From Thiohalocapsa sp963704155 (GTDB lineage: Bacteria > Pseudomonadota > Gammaproteobacteria > Chromatiales > Chromatiaceae): a stretch of DNA of 64,000 nt. Position numbers and translations under genes: made by a program. Location: contig CAVPHF010000043.1 of the NCBI GenBank assembly GCA_963704155.1, positions 1 through 64,000 on the forward strand. The letters run 5' to 3'. The notes below the pieces were generated by a model. That model saw only the letters and a list, made by a program, of their open reading frames with translations. It was not told the origin of the DNA and ran no database searches. The stretch's first letter is position 1; every line of letters starts with the position of its first letter. Positions 17,529-25,221 of this stretch are shown piece after piece.

Positions 17529-17558
17529 GACAACAAGGACATCAGAGACGACAAGGAC
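17529..17558. repeat. 9-bp period repeat between atpD and atpC
   Basis: GAC recurs at 17529, 17538, 17547 and 17556 in units like AAGGACATC, giving an exact 9-bp period. The same unit type fills the atpF-atpA gap. The tract lies where the atpD stop codon would be expected. Confidence 0.6.
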
Positions 17559-17572
17559 AAGGAGAAGACGGC

Positions 17573-17962
17573 ATGAAACTGAAGGTTCTGTTGCCGTTTC
17601 GCGTCTTTGTAGAGGTGGCTGAGGTGATGCGCATCGTCGCCGAGACGCCGAATGGTTCCTTTGGACTCCTGCCACACCGATTAGATGGTGTGGCGGCCCT
17701 CGCCCCTGGGATTCTGATCTACGAAACCGAGGCCGAGGGCGAGGTCTACCTTGCCGTGGATGCCGGGGTGCTGGTCAAGACCGGCGCCAAGGTGCTGGTG
17801 TCCGTGCGTCGGGCGATCCGCGGCACCGACCTCGGCCAATTGCACGCGACGGTGGAGCGGGATTTTCTGGTCCTGGATGAGCACGAGCAGCAGATGCGTG
17901 CTGTGATGGCAAAGCTGGAATCCGGATTTCTGCACCGATTCGTGAGTCTGCAACATGAATGA
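17573..17962 (+). CDS. atpC: N-ATPase epsilon subunit
   Basis: Protein of 129 residues. It has the F-type epsilon beta-sandwich start (MKLKVLLPFRVFVEVAEVMR), the family block TPNGSFGLLPHRLD and a helical C-terminal hairpin ending in HRFVSLQHE. ATG 17573 has AAGGAG nine bases upstream. The central-stalk subunit follows atpD as in all N-ATPase operons, and its end overlaps atpQ by 8 bp. Confidence 0.9.
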   Translation: MKLKVLLPFRVFVEVAEVMRIVAETPNGSFGLLPHRLDGVAALAPGILIYETEAEGEVYLAVDAGVLVKTGAKVLVSVRRAIRGTDLGQLHATVERDFLVLDEHEQQMRAVMAKLESGFLHRFVSLQHE

Positions 17963-18293
17963 GCCTCCGGATAGAAAGCCCTCCGACACGGCTCCGACCC
18001 TCGCCGGACAGATCGGCGACAAGGCCGCGCGCAAGCTCAAGGCACGGCGTAACCCCACGCCGGGGGTCTGGTTCGGCCTCGGCATGATGGGGCTGATCGG
18101 CTGGTCGGTGGTGGTGCCGACGCTGCTCGGCGCGGCGCTTGGCCTCTGGCTCGACAAGCAGCATCCGGGCACCCATTCCTGGACGCTGGCGCTGCTGGTG
18201 GCCGGGCTCACGCTCGGCTGTTTCAATGCCTGGCATTGGGTCGCCAAGGAAGAGCGGGCGATGCGCGAAGAGCAGGAGGATGGCGATGAATGA
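17955..18293 (+). CDS. atpQ: N-ATPase AtpQ subunit (AtpI-like)
   Basis: Protein of 112 residues with two membrane helices (GLGMMGLIGWSVVVPTLLGA and WTLALLVAGLTLGCFNAWHW) between charged ends. This is the small AtpI-related membrane protein specific to N-ATPase operons, thought to act in assembly. It overlaps atpC and atpR. Confidence 0.85.
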   Translation: MNEPPDRKPSDTAPTLAGQIGDKAARKLKARRNPTPGVWFGLGMMGLIGWSVVVPTLLGAALGLWLDKQHPGTHSWTLALLVAGLTLGCFNAWHWVAKEERAMREEQEDGDE

Positions 18294-18621
18294 CTCGCTG
18301 AGCCCATTGTTGAAACTGCTGCCGGAACTGTTGCTGGCAGGGGCCGTCGGCCTGATGCTCGGGGCGATCTTCTTCGGCGGCCTCTGGTGGACGCTGCGCA
18401 AGAGCCTCAAGTCCCCGCGGCCTGCGCTGTGGATTCTGGGCAGCCTGTTGGCGCGGATGAGCCTGCTGCTGGTCGGGCTGTACCTGGTCTCCGACGCTCA
18501 GTGGCAACGCCTGCTGGCCGGTCTCGTGGGCGTCATCTGCGCGCGTTTTATCGTCCTGCGGCTCACCGGCCCAGCCGACCCCAAATCAGACCGTCGCGAC
18601 GGAGGCCAGACATGCGCCTGA
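18286..18621 (+). CDS. atpR: N-ATPase AtpR subunit
   Basis: Protein of 111 residues, hydrophobic, with three membrane segments (ELLLAGAVGLMLGAIFFGGL, WILGSLLARMSLLLVGLYLV and LLAGLVGVICARFIVLRL). AtpR is unique to N-type operons; it is proposed to help ring assembly, with polar residues facing the c-subunit site. Starts at 18286 (MNDS) or 18280 (MAMNDS) are both possible; both lie inside the atpQ end. It overlaps atpB by 10 bp. Confidence 0.85.
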   Translation: MNDSLSPLLKLLPELLLAGAVGLMLGAIFFGGLWWTLRKSLKSPRPALWILGSLLARMSLLLVGLYLVSDAQWQRLLAGLVGVICARFIVLRLTGPADPKSDRRDGGQTCA

Positions 18622-19308
18622 GCCCCGACGAGATCATCTTCTGGCAATACGGCTTGCTCAAGCTCAACGCGACCATCGTCTTCACCTGGGCGCTGATGCT
18701 GGTGCTGGTGGTCGGCTCGCTGCTGGTCACGCGCAAGCTGTCGCGGGATCTCAGCCGTTCCCGCTGGCAGAACCTGCTGGAGATCCTCGTCACCGGCATC
18801 GAAAAGCAGATCCTGGAGGTCGGCCTGCGCGACGCGCGGACCTATCTCGGCTTTCTCGGCACGCCTGTTTCTGTTCGTCGCCGCGGCCAGCCTGGCCACC
18901 ATCATTCCGGGCTATGAGCCGCCGACGGGCTCGCTCTCCACCACGACGGCGCTGGCGCTGTGCGTGCTGGTGGCCGTGCCCTTCTTCGGCATCGCGGAAC
19001 AGGGACTCGGCGGCTATCTCAAGTCCTACATGGAGCCGACCTTCATGATGCTGCCGTTCAACCTCATCAGCGAGGTCTCCCGCACCCTGGCCCTGGCGGT
19101 GCGTTTGTTCGGCAACATGATGAGCGGGGCGATGATCATCGCCATCCTGCTCACGATCACACCCTTCATTTTTCCGATCCTCATGACGGCGCTCGGACTG
19201 CTCACCGGCCTGGTGCAGGCGTACATCTTCAGCATCCTGGCCGCGGTCTATATCGCTGCCGCCACGCGCACGCGCAAGCCAAAGCCGCAGTCCGCACCCG
19301 AGCCATGA
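18612..19308 (+). pseudogene. atpB: N-ATPase a subunit, one frameshift
   Basis: Membrane stator subunit. The first 85 codons (DEIIFWQYGLLKLNATIVFT, ILVTGIEKQI) are in one frame. A surplus C near 18862 breaks it in GTLFLFVAAASLATIIPGYE; the remainder is in the next frame. The catalytic arginine region is intact: PFNLISEVSRTLALAVRLFG, followed by FPILMTALGLLTGLVQAYIF. One indel separates this from a full-length protein of about 231 residues; sequencing error or real inactivation cannot be told apart here. Confidence 0.82.
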
Positions 19309-19339
19309 GATCACTCATGCAACCATCCGAGGACATACC

Positions 19340-19621
19340 ATGGACAGTTTGACCCTGATCGCGGTGATCTCGATCGTCATCGCCGGCCTCACCACCGGCT
19401 TCGGCACCATGGGGCCGGCCCTGGCGGAAGGCCGGGCGGTAGCGACCGCACTGACGGCGCTGGCCCAGCAACCCGACGCCTCGGCCACTATCACCCGCAC
19501 CCTGTTCGTCGGTCTGGCGATGATCGAGTCTACGGCCATCTACTGCTTCGTAGTCTCGATGATCCTCATCTTCGCCAACCCCTTCTGGAACCTCGCCATC
19601 GCCCAGGTCGCAGGCAAGTAG
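19340..19621 (+). CDS. atpE: N-ATPase c subunit (rotor ring)
   Basis: Hairpin proteolipid of 93 residues: helix 1 about 4-36, polar loop AQQPDAS, helix 2 about 53-82. The ion site has Glu63 with Ser64, Thr65 and Tyr68 (MIESTAIY) plus a second carboxylate, Glu30, in helix 1 (GPALAEGRAV), where the Ilyobacter Na+ ring has Gln. The Glu-Ser-Thr...Tyr set resembles Na+-binding rings, but two carboxylates are also known from a proton-coupled N-type ring. The coupling ion therefore cannot be decided from sequence. Confidence 0.92.
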   Translation: MDSLTLIAVISIVIAGLTTGFGTMGPALAEGRAVATALTALAQQPDASATITRTLFVGLAMIESTAIYCFVVSMILIFANPFWNLAIAQVAGK

Positions 19622-19624
19622 GCC

Positions 19625-20404
19625 ATGCTCATCGACTGGTTCACCGTGGGCGCGCAGGTGATCAATTTTCTGGTCCTGGTGTGGTTGCTGAAGCGCTTTC
19701 TGTATCGCCCGATCCTCGACGCCATCGACGCGCGCGAGCAGCGAATCGCCACGGAACTGGCGGACGCCGACGCGAAACGCGCCGAGGCCCGGCAGGAGCG
19801 CGAGACCTTCCAGCACAAGAACGAAGCGTTCGACCAGCAGCGTGCGGCGCTCCTTGCCCAGGCAACGGAAGCGGCGAAGGCCGAACGCGATCGTCTGCTG
19901 GACGAGGCCCGGCAGGCCGCCGACGCCTTGCGCGCCAAGCGGCAGGAGGCGTTGCGCCAGGAGGCCGATCAGCTCAATCAGGCCCTCCGGCGTCGAACTC
20001 AGCAGGAGGTCTTCGCGATTGCGCGCAAGACGCTGAGCGATCTCGCTGGGGCAAGTCTGGAAGAGCGTCTAGTGGCGGTGTTAATCGACCGCTTGCAAGC
20101 AATGGACGCCGAGGCACACGCCGTGTTTGCCGAGGCGCTGGAGACGGCGTCCGCCCCGGTGCGGGTGCGTAGTGCGTTTGAGTTGTCCGCGGCGCAGCGG
20201 GCGGCGGTTCAGGAGGCGCTCAACAGCGTTTTTGCAACTGAGATTCCGATCCAGTTCAGCGCTGGGCCGGATCTGGTTGGCGGGATCGAGGTAACCGCGA
20301 ATGGTCAACAGATTGGTTGGAGCATTGCGGATTATTTGAGGTCGCTGGAGCAGGGGGTTGGGGATCTGCTCAACGAGCATAGCGGGGTTTCAAGGACTGA
20401 ATGA
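19625..20404 (+). CDS. atpF: N-ATPase b subunit with delta-like C-terminus
   Basis: Peripheral-stalk protein of 259 residues. One N-terminal membrane helix (VGAQVINFLVLVWLLKRFLY) is followed by a long charged coiled coil to about 150. A C-terminal domain contains ELSAAQRAAVQEALNSVF and PDLVGGIEVTANGQQIGWSI, which is delta-subunit-like. N-ATPases lack a separate atpH, which fits this fusion. It starts three bases after the atpE stop. Its last codons open into the 9-bp repeat tract. Confidence 0.9.
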   Translation: MLIDWFTVGAQVINFLVLVWLLKRFLYRPILDAIDAREQRIATELADADAKRAEARQERETFQHKNEAFDQQRAALLAQATEAAKAERDRLLDEARQAADALRAKRQEALRQEADQLNQALRRRTQQEVFAIARKTLSDLAGASLEERLVAVLIDRLQAMDAEAHAVFAEALETASAPVRVRSAFELSAAQRAAVQEALNSVFATEIPIQFSAGPDLVGGIEVTANGQQIGWSIADYLRSLEQGVGDLLNEHSGVSRTE

Positions 20405-20511
20405 CTACAAAGATTTCAACGACTACAAAGACTTGAATGACAACAAAGACAATCGAGTCTAGCGGTCCTTGATGTCCTTGGAGTCTTTGAAGTCCTTTAG
20501 TCCTTAAAGTC
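20403..20511. repeat. Inverted arrays of a 9-bp repeat in the atpF-atpA gap
   Basis: GAC or GAT recurs every 9 bp at 20403, 20412, 20421, 20430, 20439 and 20448 (GACTACAAA type). Then the complement, GTC, recurs at 20465, 20474, 20483, 20492, 20500 and 20509. The two arms can pair imperfectly into a long hairpin around AATCGAGTCTAGCG. It could tune atpA expression or simply be a mobile low-complexity tract. Confidence 0.65.
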
Positions 20512-20525
20512 CCCAAGAGCCAGCC

Positions 20526-22076
20526 ATGCCAGAAACCCTCTCCCCCCTCTTCGACCAAACCTTCAGCGCCATCAGCCAGGCAAGAGACACCTTCACGCCT
20601 CAACTCAAACCCCACGAGATCGGCACCATCACCACCGTCTCCACCGGTATCGCCAAGGTCTCCGGTCTGCCCAGCGTCGGCTTCGAAGAGCTGCTGGCAT
20701 TTCCCGGCGAGGTATTCGGCATCGCCTTCAATCTGGACCCGGACGAACTCGGCGTCGTGCTGCTCGGCGACTACTGGCAACTGCATGCCGGCGATGCGGT
20801 CGAGCGCACCGGCCGGGTCATGGACGTGGCGGTCGGCGATGGCCTGCTGGGGCGTGTCATCGACCCGCTCGGCCGACCGCTCGATGGACTAGGACCGGTG
20901 ATCACCAGCAAGCGCCTGCCGATCGAACGCCCCGCCGCGGCCATCATGGACCGCGCGCCCGTCACCGTCCCCCTGCAGACTGGGCTCAAGGTCATCGACG
21001 CACTCATCCCGATCGGGCGCGGTCAGCGCGAGCTGATCCTCGGTGATCGCCAGACCGGCAAGACCGCGATTGCGATCGACAGCATCCTCAACCAGCGCGG
21101 CCAGGATGTGCTATGCGTTTATTGCGCCATCGGCCAGCGCGCGTCCGCCACCGCTAAGACGCTGGCGACCTTGCGGGAACAGGGCGCGCTGGACTACACC
21201 CTGGTGGTCCTGACCGAGGGCAACGACGCGCCGGGGCTCACCTACATCGCCCCCTATGCCGCGACAAGCATCGCCGAGCACTTCATGGAGCAGGGCCGCG
21301 ATGTGCTGATCGTCTATGACGACCTCACCCACCATGCGCGCGCCTATCGCGAGCTGTCGCTGTTGCTGCGCCGCCCGCCCGGTCGCGAGGCCTTCCCCGG
21401 CGACATCTTCTACATCCACTCGCGTCTGCTGGAGCGCGCCACGCACCTGCGCGAGGACCTTGGTGGGGGCTCGCTCACCGCGCTGCCCATCATCGAGACC
21501 GAGGCGCAGAACCTCTCCGCCTATATCCCGACCAATCTCATCTCCATCACCGACGGGCAGATCTACCTCTCGCCGACACTGTTCGAATTGGGCGTGCTGC
21601 CCGCGGTCGATGTCGGCCAATCCGTCTCGCGCGTCGGCGGCAAGGCCCAACTGGCGGCCTATCGAGCGGTGGCCGGCGATCTGAAGCTCGCCTACGCCCA
21701 GTTCGAGGAACTCGAGACCTTTGCCCGCTTCGGTGCCCGTGTGGATGAAGACACCCGCAGCCGCATCGCGCATGGCCGGCGCATCCGCGCTTGCCTGAAG
21801 CAGCAGGAATTCGACCCGGTGTCCATGCCCGCGCAGATCGCCATCCTGCTGGCCTTGACCGCCGGGCTCTTCGACGCGGTGCCGCTTGCGCGCATGCCCG
21901 ACGCCGAGCGGGCGGTACAGGAGGCGGCGGCGGAGATCCCAGAAGACGTCATTGGGCGGTTGGTGAGCGCCGATGCGCTGAGCGATTCGGATCGTCTGAC
22001 CATCGTCGAGGTCGGACGCAGGGCGCTTGCCGGGCTCCAGCCCGAACCTGACTCAGAGCCCAAGGAGCGCGGTTAG
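20526..22076 (+). CDS. atpA: N-ATPase alpha subunit
   Basis: Non-catalytic nucleotide-binding subunit of 516 residues, normal length. N-terminal beta-barrel, then Walker A GDRQTGKT at about 173-180, DVLIVYDDLTHHARAYRELS and the conserved FPGDIFYIHSRLLERA. The C-terminal helical bundle ends in a Pro/Glu-rich tail (LQPEPDSEPKERG). The 3' end of a second copy survives at 30095-30190. In standard N-ATPase operons atpG follows directly; here 572 bp intervene. Confidence 0.95.
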   Translation: MPETLSPLFDQTFSAISQARDTFTPQLKPHEIGTITTVSTGIAKVSGLPSVGFEELLAFPGEVFGIAFNLDPDELGVVLLGDYWQLHAGDAVERTGRVMDVAVGDGLLGRVIDPLGRPLDGLGPVITSKRLPIERPAAAIMDRAPVTVPLQTGLKVIDALIPIGRGQRELILGDRQTGKTAIAIDSILNQRGQDVLCVYCAIGQRASATAKTLATLREQGALDYTLVVLTEGNDAPGLTYIAPYAATSIAEHFMEQGRDVLIVYDDLTHHARAYRELSLLLRRPPGREAFPGDIFYIHSRLLERATHLREDLGGGSLTALPIIETEAQNLSAYIPTNLISITDGQIYLSPTLFELGVLPAVDVGQSVSRVGGKAQLAAYRAVAGDLKLAYAQFEELETFARFGARVDEDTRSRIAHGRRIRACLKQQEFDPVSMPAQIAILLALTAGLFDAVPLARMPDAERAVQEAAAEIPEDVIGRLVSADALSDSDRLTIVEVGRRALAGLQPEPDSEPKERG

Positions 22077-22078
22077 CG

Positions 22079-22264
22079 CGGATGGACGGCGACGGAATCC
22101 GAACTAAGCTTGAATAACCAGACACACGGAGCGTCTGCATCACGGTAGGATCGCCGAGCATGATCACGAAACTCCGCCATGGGTGGCAATCGATCCGGCT
22201 GACGCGGGTGCGTAAAGCCCTGATCGCGGTGCCGCTGTCGTTCGTCCGGACCAACCAAAGCTGA
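22079..22264 (+). pseudogene. DUF2254 mini-gene: both ends of a DUF2254 gene joined, middle deleted
   Basis: This segment matches the region around the intact DUF2254 gene. The leader matches 30190-30275, including GGATCGCCGAGCATGATCAC. ATG 22160 gives MITKLRHGWQS, which joins directly to the gene's last codons, RLTRVRKALIAVPLSFVRTN and a stop. About 415 codons are deleted in frame, leaving 34 codons. In the intact gene CAATCG occurs near both breakpoints, consistent with short-homology deletion. Confidence 0.85.
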
Positions 22265-22283
22265 AGGAGATGAGGAGAACCGC

Positions 22284-22652
22284 ATGCAGATCCAAATCAA
22301 CACCGGTCGTCATATCGAAGGGCAGGAGCGCCTAAGCAATTGGGCAGGTGGCGTCGTGGAGCAGGCGCTGAGTCGAGTCGGCGATCACATCACGCGCGTG
22401 GAGGTCCATCTCAGCGACGAAAACGGCCACAGGAGCGGCCAGCACGACCAGCAATGTGTGATGGAAGCCCGTCTCGAAGGCCACCAGCCCATCGCCGTGA
22501 CACACCAGGCCGCGACCATGGACCAGGCCGTCAACGGTGCCGCGGAGAAGTTGACCAGCGCAATCAAGACGATCATCGGGCGGCAGCGCGATCAGCACCG
22601 TCGCCAAGCCGAACCGCTCCCGGCGGAGGCGCCACCGCCGGACGATCTGTGA
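22284..22652 (+). CDS. HPF/RaiA-family ribosome-associated protein
   Basis: Protein of 122 residues of the hibernation-promoting-factor / sigma-54 modulation family: MQIQINTGRHIEGQERLSNW, then ITRVEVHLSDENGHRSGQHD and CVMEARLEGHQPIAVTHQA, then the second helix AVNGAAEKLTSAIKTIIG. It is the short form without the dimerising C-terminal domain. A strong GGAGATGAGGAG lies before ATG 22284. Its stop overlaps the GTG start of atpG (GTGA), so the two are translationally coupled. Its position inside an ATPase operon is unusual. Confidence 0.85.
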   Translation: MQIQINTGRHIEGQERLSNWAGGVVEQALSRVGDHITRVEVHLSDENGHRSGQHDQQCVMEARLEGHQPIAVTHQAATMDQAVNGAAEKLTSAIKTIIGRQRDQHRRQAEPLPAEAPPPDDL

Positions 22653-23605
22653 GCGACACCACCGCCAGTCTGCGCCGCAAGCTCAAGAGCGCCGGTGACC
22701 TCCAATCCGTCGTCCGCACCATGAAGTCGATGGCGGCGTCGAGTATCGTCCAGTATGAGCAATCGGTGCGCGCTTTGGGTGACTACGCGCGCACCGTGGA
22801 ACTGGGTTTGAGCGTCTGCTTCCGGGGCATCGGCAACGCGGACGCGCTGATTGGCGCGCACAAAGGCGCGGATGCGCGCCTGCTTGGCGCGGTCGTGTTC
22901 GGCTCCGATCAGGGGCTTGTCGGCCAGTTCAACGATCTGGTGGCCGATCATGCGGTGAAGACGCTGCAAGGGCTGACTAATTCGCCGAGCGATCAATCAC
23001 GGAGCCAGTTGCAGGTTTGGGCGGTCGGCGAGCGCGTGCAGGCGCGTTTGGCGGACGCGGGATTGCCTGTGGTCGGTCTCTTCAACGTGCCGAGTTCGGT
23101 CGCGGGCATTACTCCGCTGATCGGAGAGATTCTATTGGACACCGAGACGCACCAGCGTCACGGCGAATTCAGCGCGCTCTACCTCTTCTACAACAGACCC
23201 ACCTCCGCACCGGTCTATACGCCCGTCGATCAGCGACTGCTCCCATTGGACGATGCCTGGCGGCGTGCGCTTGCCGAACGCGCCTGGCCGACGAACAACC
23301 TGCCCGAGGTAATCGCAGGCGACACCGGAGCCGATACTGAAGCCGATACTGGGACCTTGCGGGCGCTCATCCGCGAGTATGTGTTCGTCTCACTCTTCCG
23401 CGCCTGCGCCGAATCCTTGGCGAGCGAGAACGCCAGCCGACTCGCCGCCATGCAGCGCGCCGACAAGAACATCGAAGACCTATTGGAGACGCTGAACGGG
23501 ACCTTTCACCGACTGCGCCAGCGAGGCATCGACGAGGAGCTTTTCGATGTCATCGCCGGCTTCGAGGCGCTCGCCGGTCAGCCGCGGCCTGCGGAAAAGC
23601 GATGA
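22649..23605 (+). CDS. atpG: N-ATPase gamma subunit
   Basis: Central-shaft subunit of 318 residues. N-terminal helix RRKLKSAGDLQSVVRTMKSM, central GAVVFGSDQGLVGQFNDLVA and a C-terminal helix with ENASRLAAMQRADKNIEDLL that is diagnostic of gamma. GTG 22649 is the start: it overlaps the HPF stop and gives the family's N-terminus. The last gene of the ATPase operon. A C-terminal fragment of a second gamma gene lies at 32811-32977. Confidence 0.92.
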   Translation: MSDTTASLRRKLKSAGDLQSVVRTMKSMAASSIVQYEQSVRALGDYARTVELGLSVCFRGIGNADALIGAHKGADARLLGAVVFGSDQGLVGQFNDLVADHAVKTLQGLTNSPSDQSRSQLQVWAVGERVQARLADAGLPVVGLFNVPSSVAGITPLIGEILLDTETHQRHGEFSALYLFYNRPTSAPVYTPVDQRLLPLDDAWRRALAERAWPTNNLPEVIAGDTGADTEADTGTLRALIREYVFVSLFRACAESLASENASRLAAMQRADKNIEDLLETLNGTFHRLRQRGIDEELFDVIAGFEALAGQPRPAEKR

Positions 23606-23635
23606 TCCAACCATCTTGACAGGAGTGAAGCGACC

Positions 23636-23950
23636 ATGTTGATCACATTCAAAACCAAGGCATTCGCCAGCATCACGATGTTCGGCGATGTCGCCATCGC
23701 ATTGCTCAAACTGATGGGGCATAGCGGAAGCGTGCCCGGCGCCCTGATGGCCGAGGATGTGCCGGCTTCACTGGCTCACCTGAAGGCAGCGGTCCAGGCG
23801 CACCCGGACGAGGCCCTGGACCCACCCAACGCCACTGCGAATGATGGGGAGGAAGGCGAGCACGTCAGCCTTGCCCATCGGGCATTGCCCCTGATCGAGC
23901 TGCTTACGGCTGCCGCCGCCGAGCACGAAAATGTGATGTGGGACGTCTGA
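23636..23950 (+). CDS. DUF1840 family protein
   Basis: Protein of 104 residues, full family length: MLITFKTKAFASITMFGDVA, KLMGHSGSVPGALMAEDVP and a C-terminal VSLAHRALPLIELLTAAAAE ending VMWDV. Soluble, function unknown. A GACAGGAGTGAAGCGACC leader before ATG 23636 provides a ribosome-binding site. It lies 30 bp after atpG and may be in the same transcript. Confidence 0.88.
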   Translation: MLITFKTKAFASITMFGDVAIALLKLMGHSGSVPGALMAEDVPASLAHLKAAVQAHPDEALDPPNATANDGEEGEHVSLAHRALPLIELLTAAAAEHENVMWDV

Positions 23951-24015
23951 TCGGGTGGAGCCGGCGAGCGGCCGCCGCGCACGAACGGCCCGCCGACACT
24001 GGACAACGCGTCTTA

Positions 24016-24031
24016 AGTTCGCCAGCGCACT
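24016..24031. promoter_or_regulatory. Weak palindromic operator before entericidin gene
   Basis: AGTTCGCCAGCGCACT keeps the core of the recurrent element but has lost the outer TGT/ACA edges. It is about 240 bp before the lipoprotein gene at 24271. Confidence 0.35.
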
Positions 24032-24270
24032 GAAGCCGCGGCCCGTTGGGCGTAGCTTTCCTATCACCGGCTGCGATCGTCGGCGGACAGAGACCTCGCA
24101 GGCGCAGCGTCGCGCCCACTCGAGGTCGCCGCGCGCGCCCCAAACGCGATAAGCGGCTCCGGTACCGGTCGCCGCCGACATGCCTGGGTTCGGCCCCTCG
24201 GGCAACCATGACAACTGGGCTGGCTGACGGTAACGCAACCGCAACGGATGAGACAAACACACAACAGGTG

Positions 24271-24420
24271 ATGAAGATGAAAAAGCTTGTAGCACTGATT
24301 TTGCTGGTCGCGATTGGCGGATTGGCCGGCTGCAACACCATCGAGGGCGCCGGCAAGGATATGCAAAGCGGCGGAGAAGCCGTCAGCGACGCGGCCCGCG
24401 ACGTCAAGAAAGAGATGTGA
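24271..24420 (+). CDS. Entericidin A/B-family lipoprotein
   Basis: Protein of 49 residues. MKMKKLVALILLVAIGGLAG forms the signal; the lipobox is LAGC at 18-21. The mature part NTIEGAGKDMQSGGEAVSDA, ending DVKKEM, is typical of entericidins, small amphipathic membrane lipoproteins linked to stress and cell lysis. ATG 24271 or the Met two codons later could serve as start. Confidence 0.88.
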   Translation: MKMKKLVALILLVAIGGLAGCNTIEGAGKDMQSGGEAVSDAARDVKKEM

Positions 24421-24612
24421 AGCGCTCGCGGTGCTCATCGGCGCGGCGCTCGGGACGACATCGTGGGCCGTTGGGGCGAGCGTGCGGCACTAGCGCCGCT
24501 ACCGACGCTAACTCTGGGGCTCGGCGCAAGCCTTTCTCTCTCCAGTTTGGCAAATCGGAGGTACACCATCGACTTTCCCTGAGCACGCCGGAACGGCGGA
24601 GCCTTGAGGGAC

Positions 24613-24631
24613 GCACCGCCAAAGGCGGTGG
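24613..24631. repeat. Hairpin after lipoprotein gene (copy B)
   Basis: GCACCGCC-AAA-GGCGGTGG, a 7-bp stem. It is the counterpart of 6752-6770 and sits at the same place after the paralogous minus-strand gene. Confidence 0.55.
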
Positions 24632-24646
24632 CTTGGCTGTTACGAG

Positions 24647-24841
24647 TTAGTTGTTGCCCGGTGTTGTCGCGTCCTGAACGCTATCGCCGGCCTGTTCCAC
24701 CTTTTGACCTGCGCCTTCTATGGCATTGTCAATGGTTTCGCCGGCATTCTCTGCGGGGCCTTTCTGCTGCTCGCAACCGGACAGTGCGCCAAGCAACGCC
24801 CCCATTACTAATGCTGTGCTGACGATGACGACTAATTTCAC
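24647..24841 (-). CDS. Small lipoprotein, entericidin-like (copy B)
   Basis: Protein of 64 residues, paralog of 6786-6980: MKLVVIVSTALVMGALLGAL, lipobox LSGC, then EQQKGPAENAGETIDNAIEG and the same PGNN end. Most differences are in the signal peptide; the mature part is nearly identical, so the protein is under selection in both copies. GTG start, conserved leader and conserved operator 176 bp upstream. The frame upstream stays open through the mscS remnant, but the lipobox supports the GTG. Confidence 0.8.
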   Translation of the reverse strand: MKLVVIVSTALVMGALLGALSGCEQQKGPAENAGETIDNAIEGAGQKVEQAGDSVQDATTPGNN

Positions 24842-25016
24842 GATGACTGCCTCCAGTTGGACGGGATTTTGAGCTCTGCACCGGCAACCCGTGTCGGCAC
24901 AGGGTTCTCTGGGCCAAGACCGCACGGCCGTAGCGCATGGCGGGGTGCCGCCATGGGGCCGTCGTCGGCAGTTGAACCCAGACGGCTCAACGATACGGAC
25001 AATCAGGGGCGGCGTC

Positions 25017-25032
25017 CGTCTGCTAACGTACA
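25017..25032. promoter_or_regulatory. Palindromic operator, copy B lipoprotein leader
   Basis: CGTCTGCTAACGTACA, identical to the 16-mer at 7155-7170 and at the same distance before the paralogous lipoprotein gene. Confidence 0.6.
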
Positions 25033-25049
25033 TAGCCGCCAATCTTTGT

Positions 25050-25205
25050 CCCGTCACTGCAAGCGAGACCTCTCCTTTTGCGAGGGTGATGGGTTTGTGC
25101 GGCTCGCTTCCCGTGCCGACCGGCTCCGGCGCCACGACCGAGGCGATGACCCCGTGGTCCAGGAATCCGAGCAAGACAGCCTGCACACACAAGCTAATAC
25201 CGCGG
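25050..25205 (-). pseudogene. mscS remnant (first ~50 codons only)
   Basis: The minus strand reads SLCVQAVLLGFLDHGVIASV and EPVGTGSEPHKPITLAKGE, matching the N-terminus of the MscS protein at 7226-8707. It then runs straight into the sequence that lies beyond the mscS stop in copy A. About 1.36 kb of the gene is deleted, with the flanks left in place. It has no ATG start. Confidence 0.85.
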
Positions 25206-25221
25206 CAGCACCATGGCGCTG

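Noticed and set aside
22079..22264. Independent small gene between atpA and HPF
   Set aside because: Both ends and the leader match DUF2254, so it was treated as a deletion derivative rather than a new gene.
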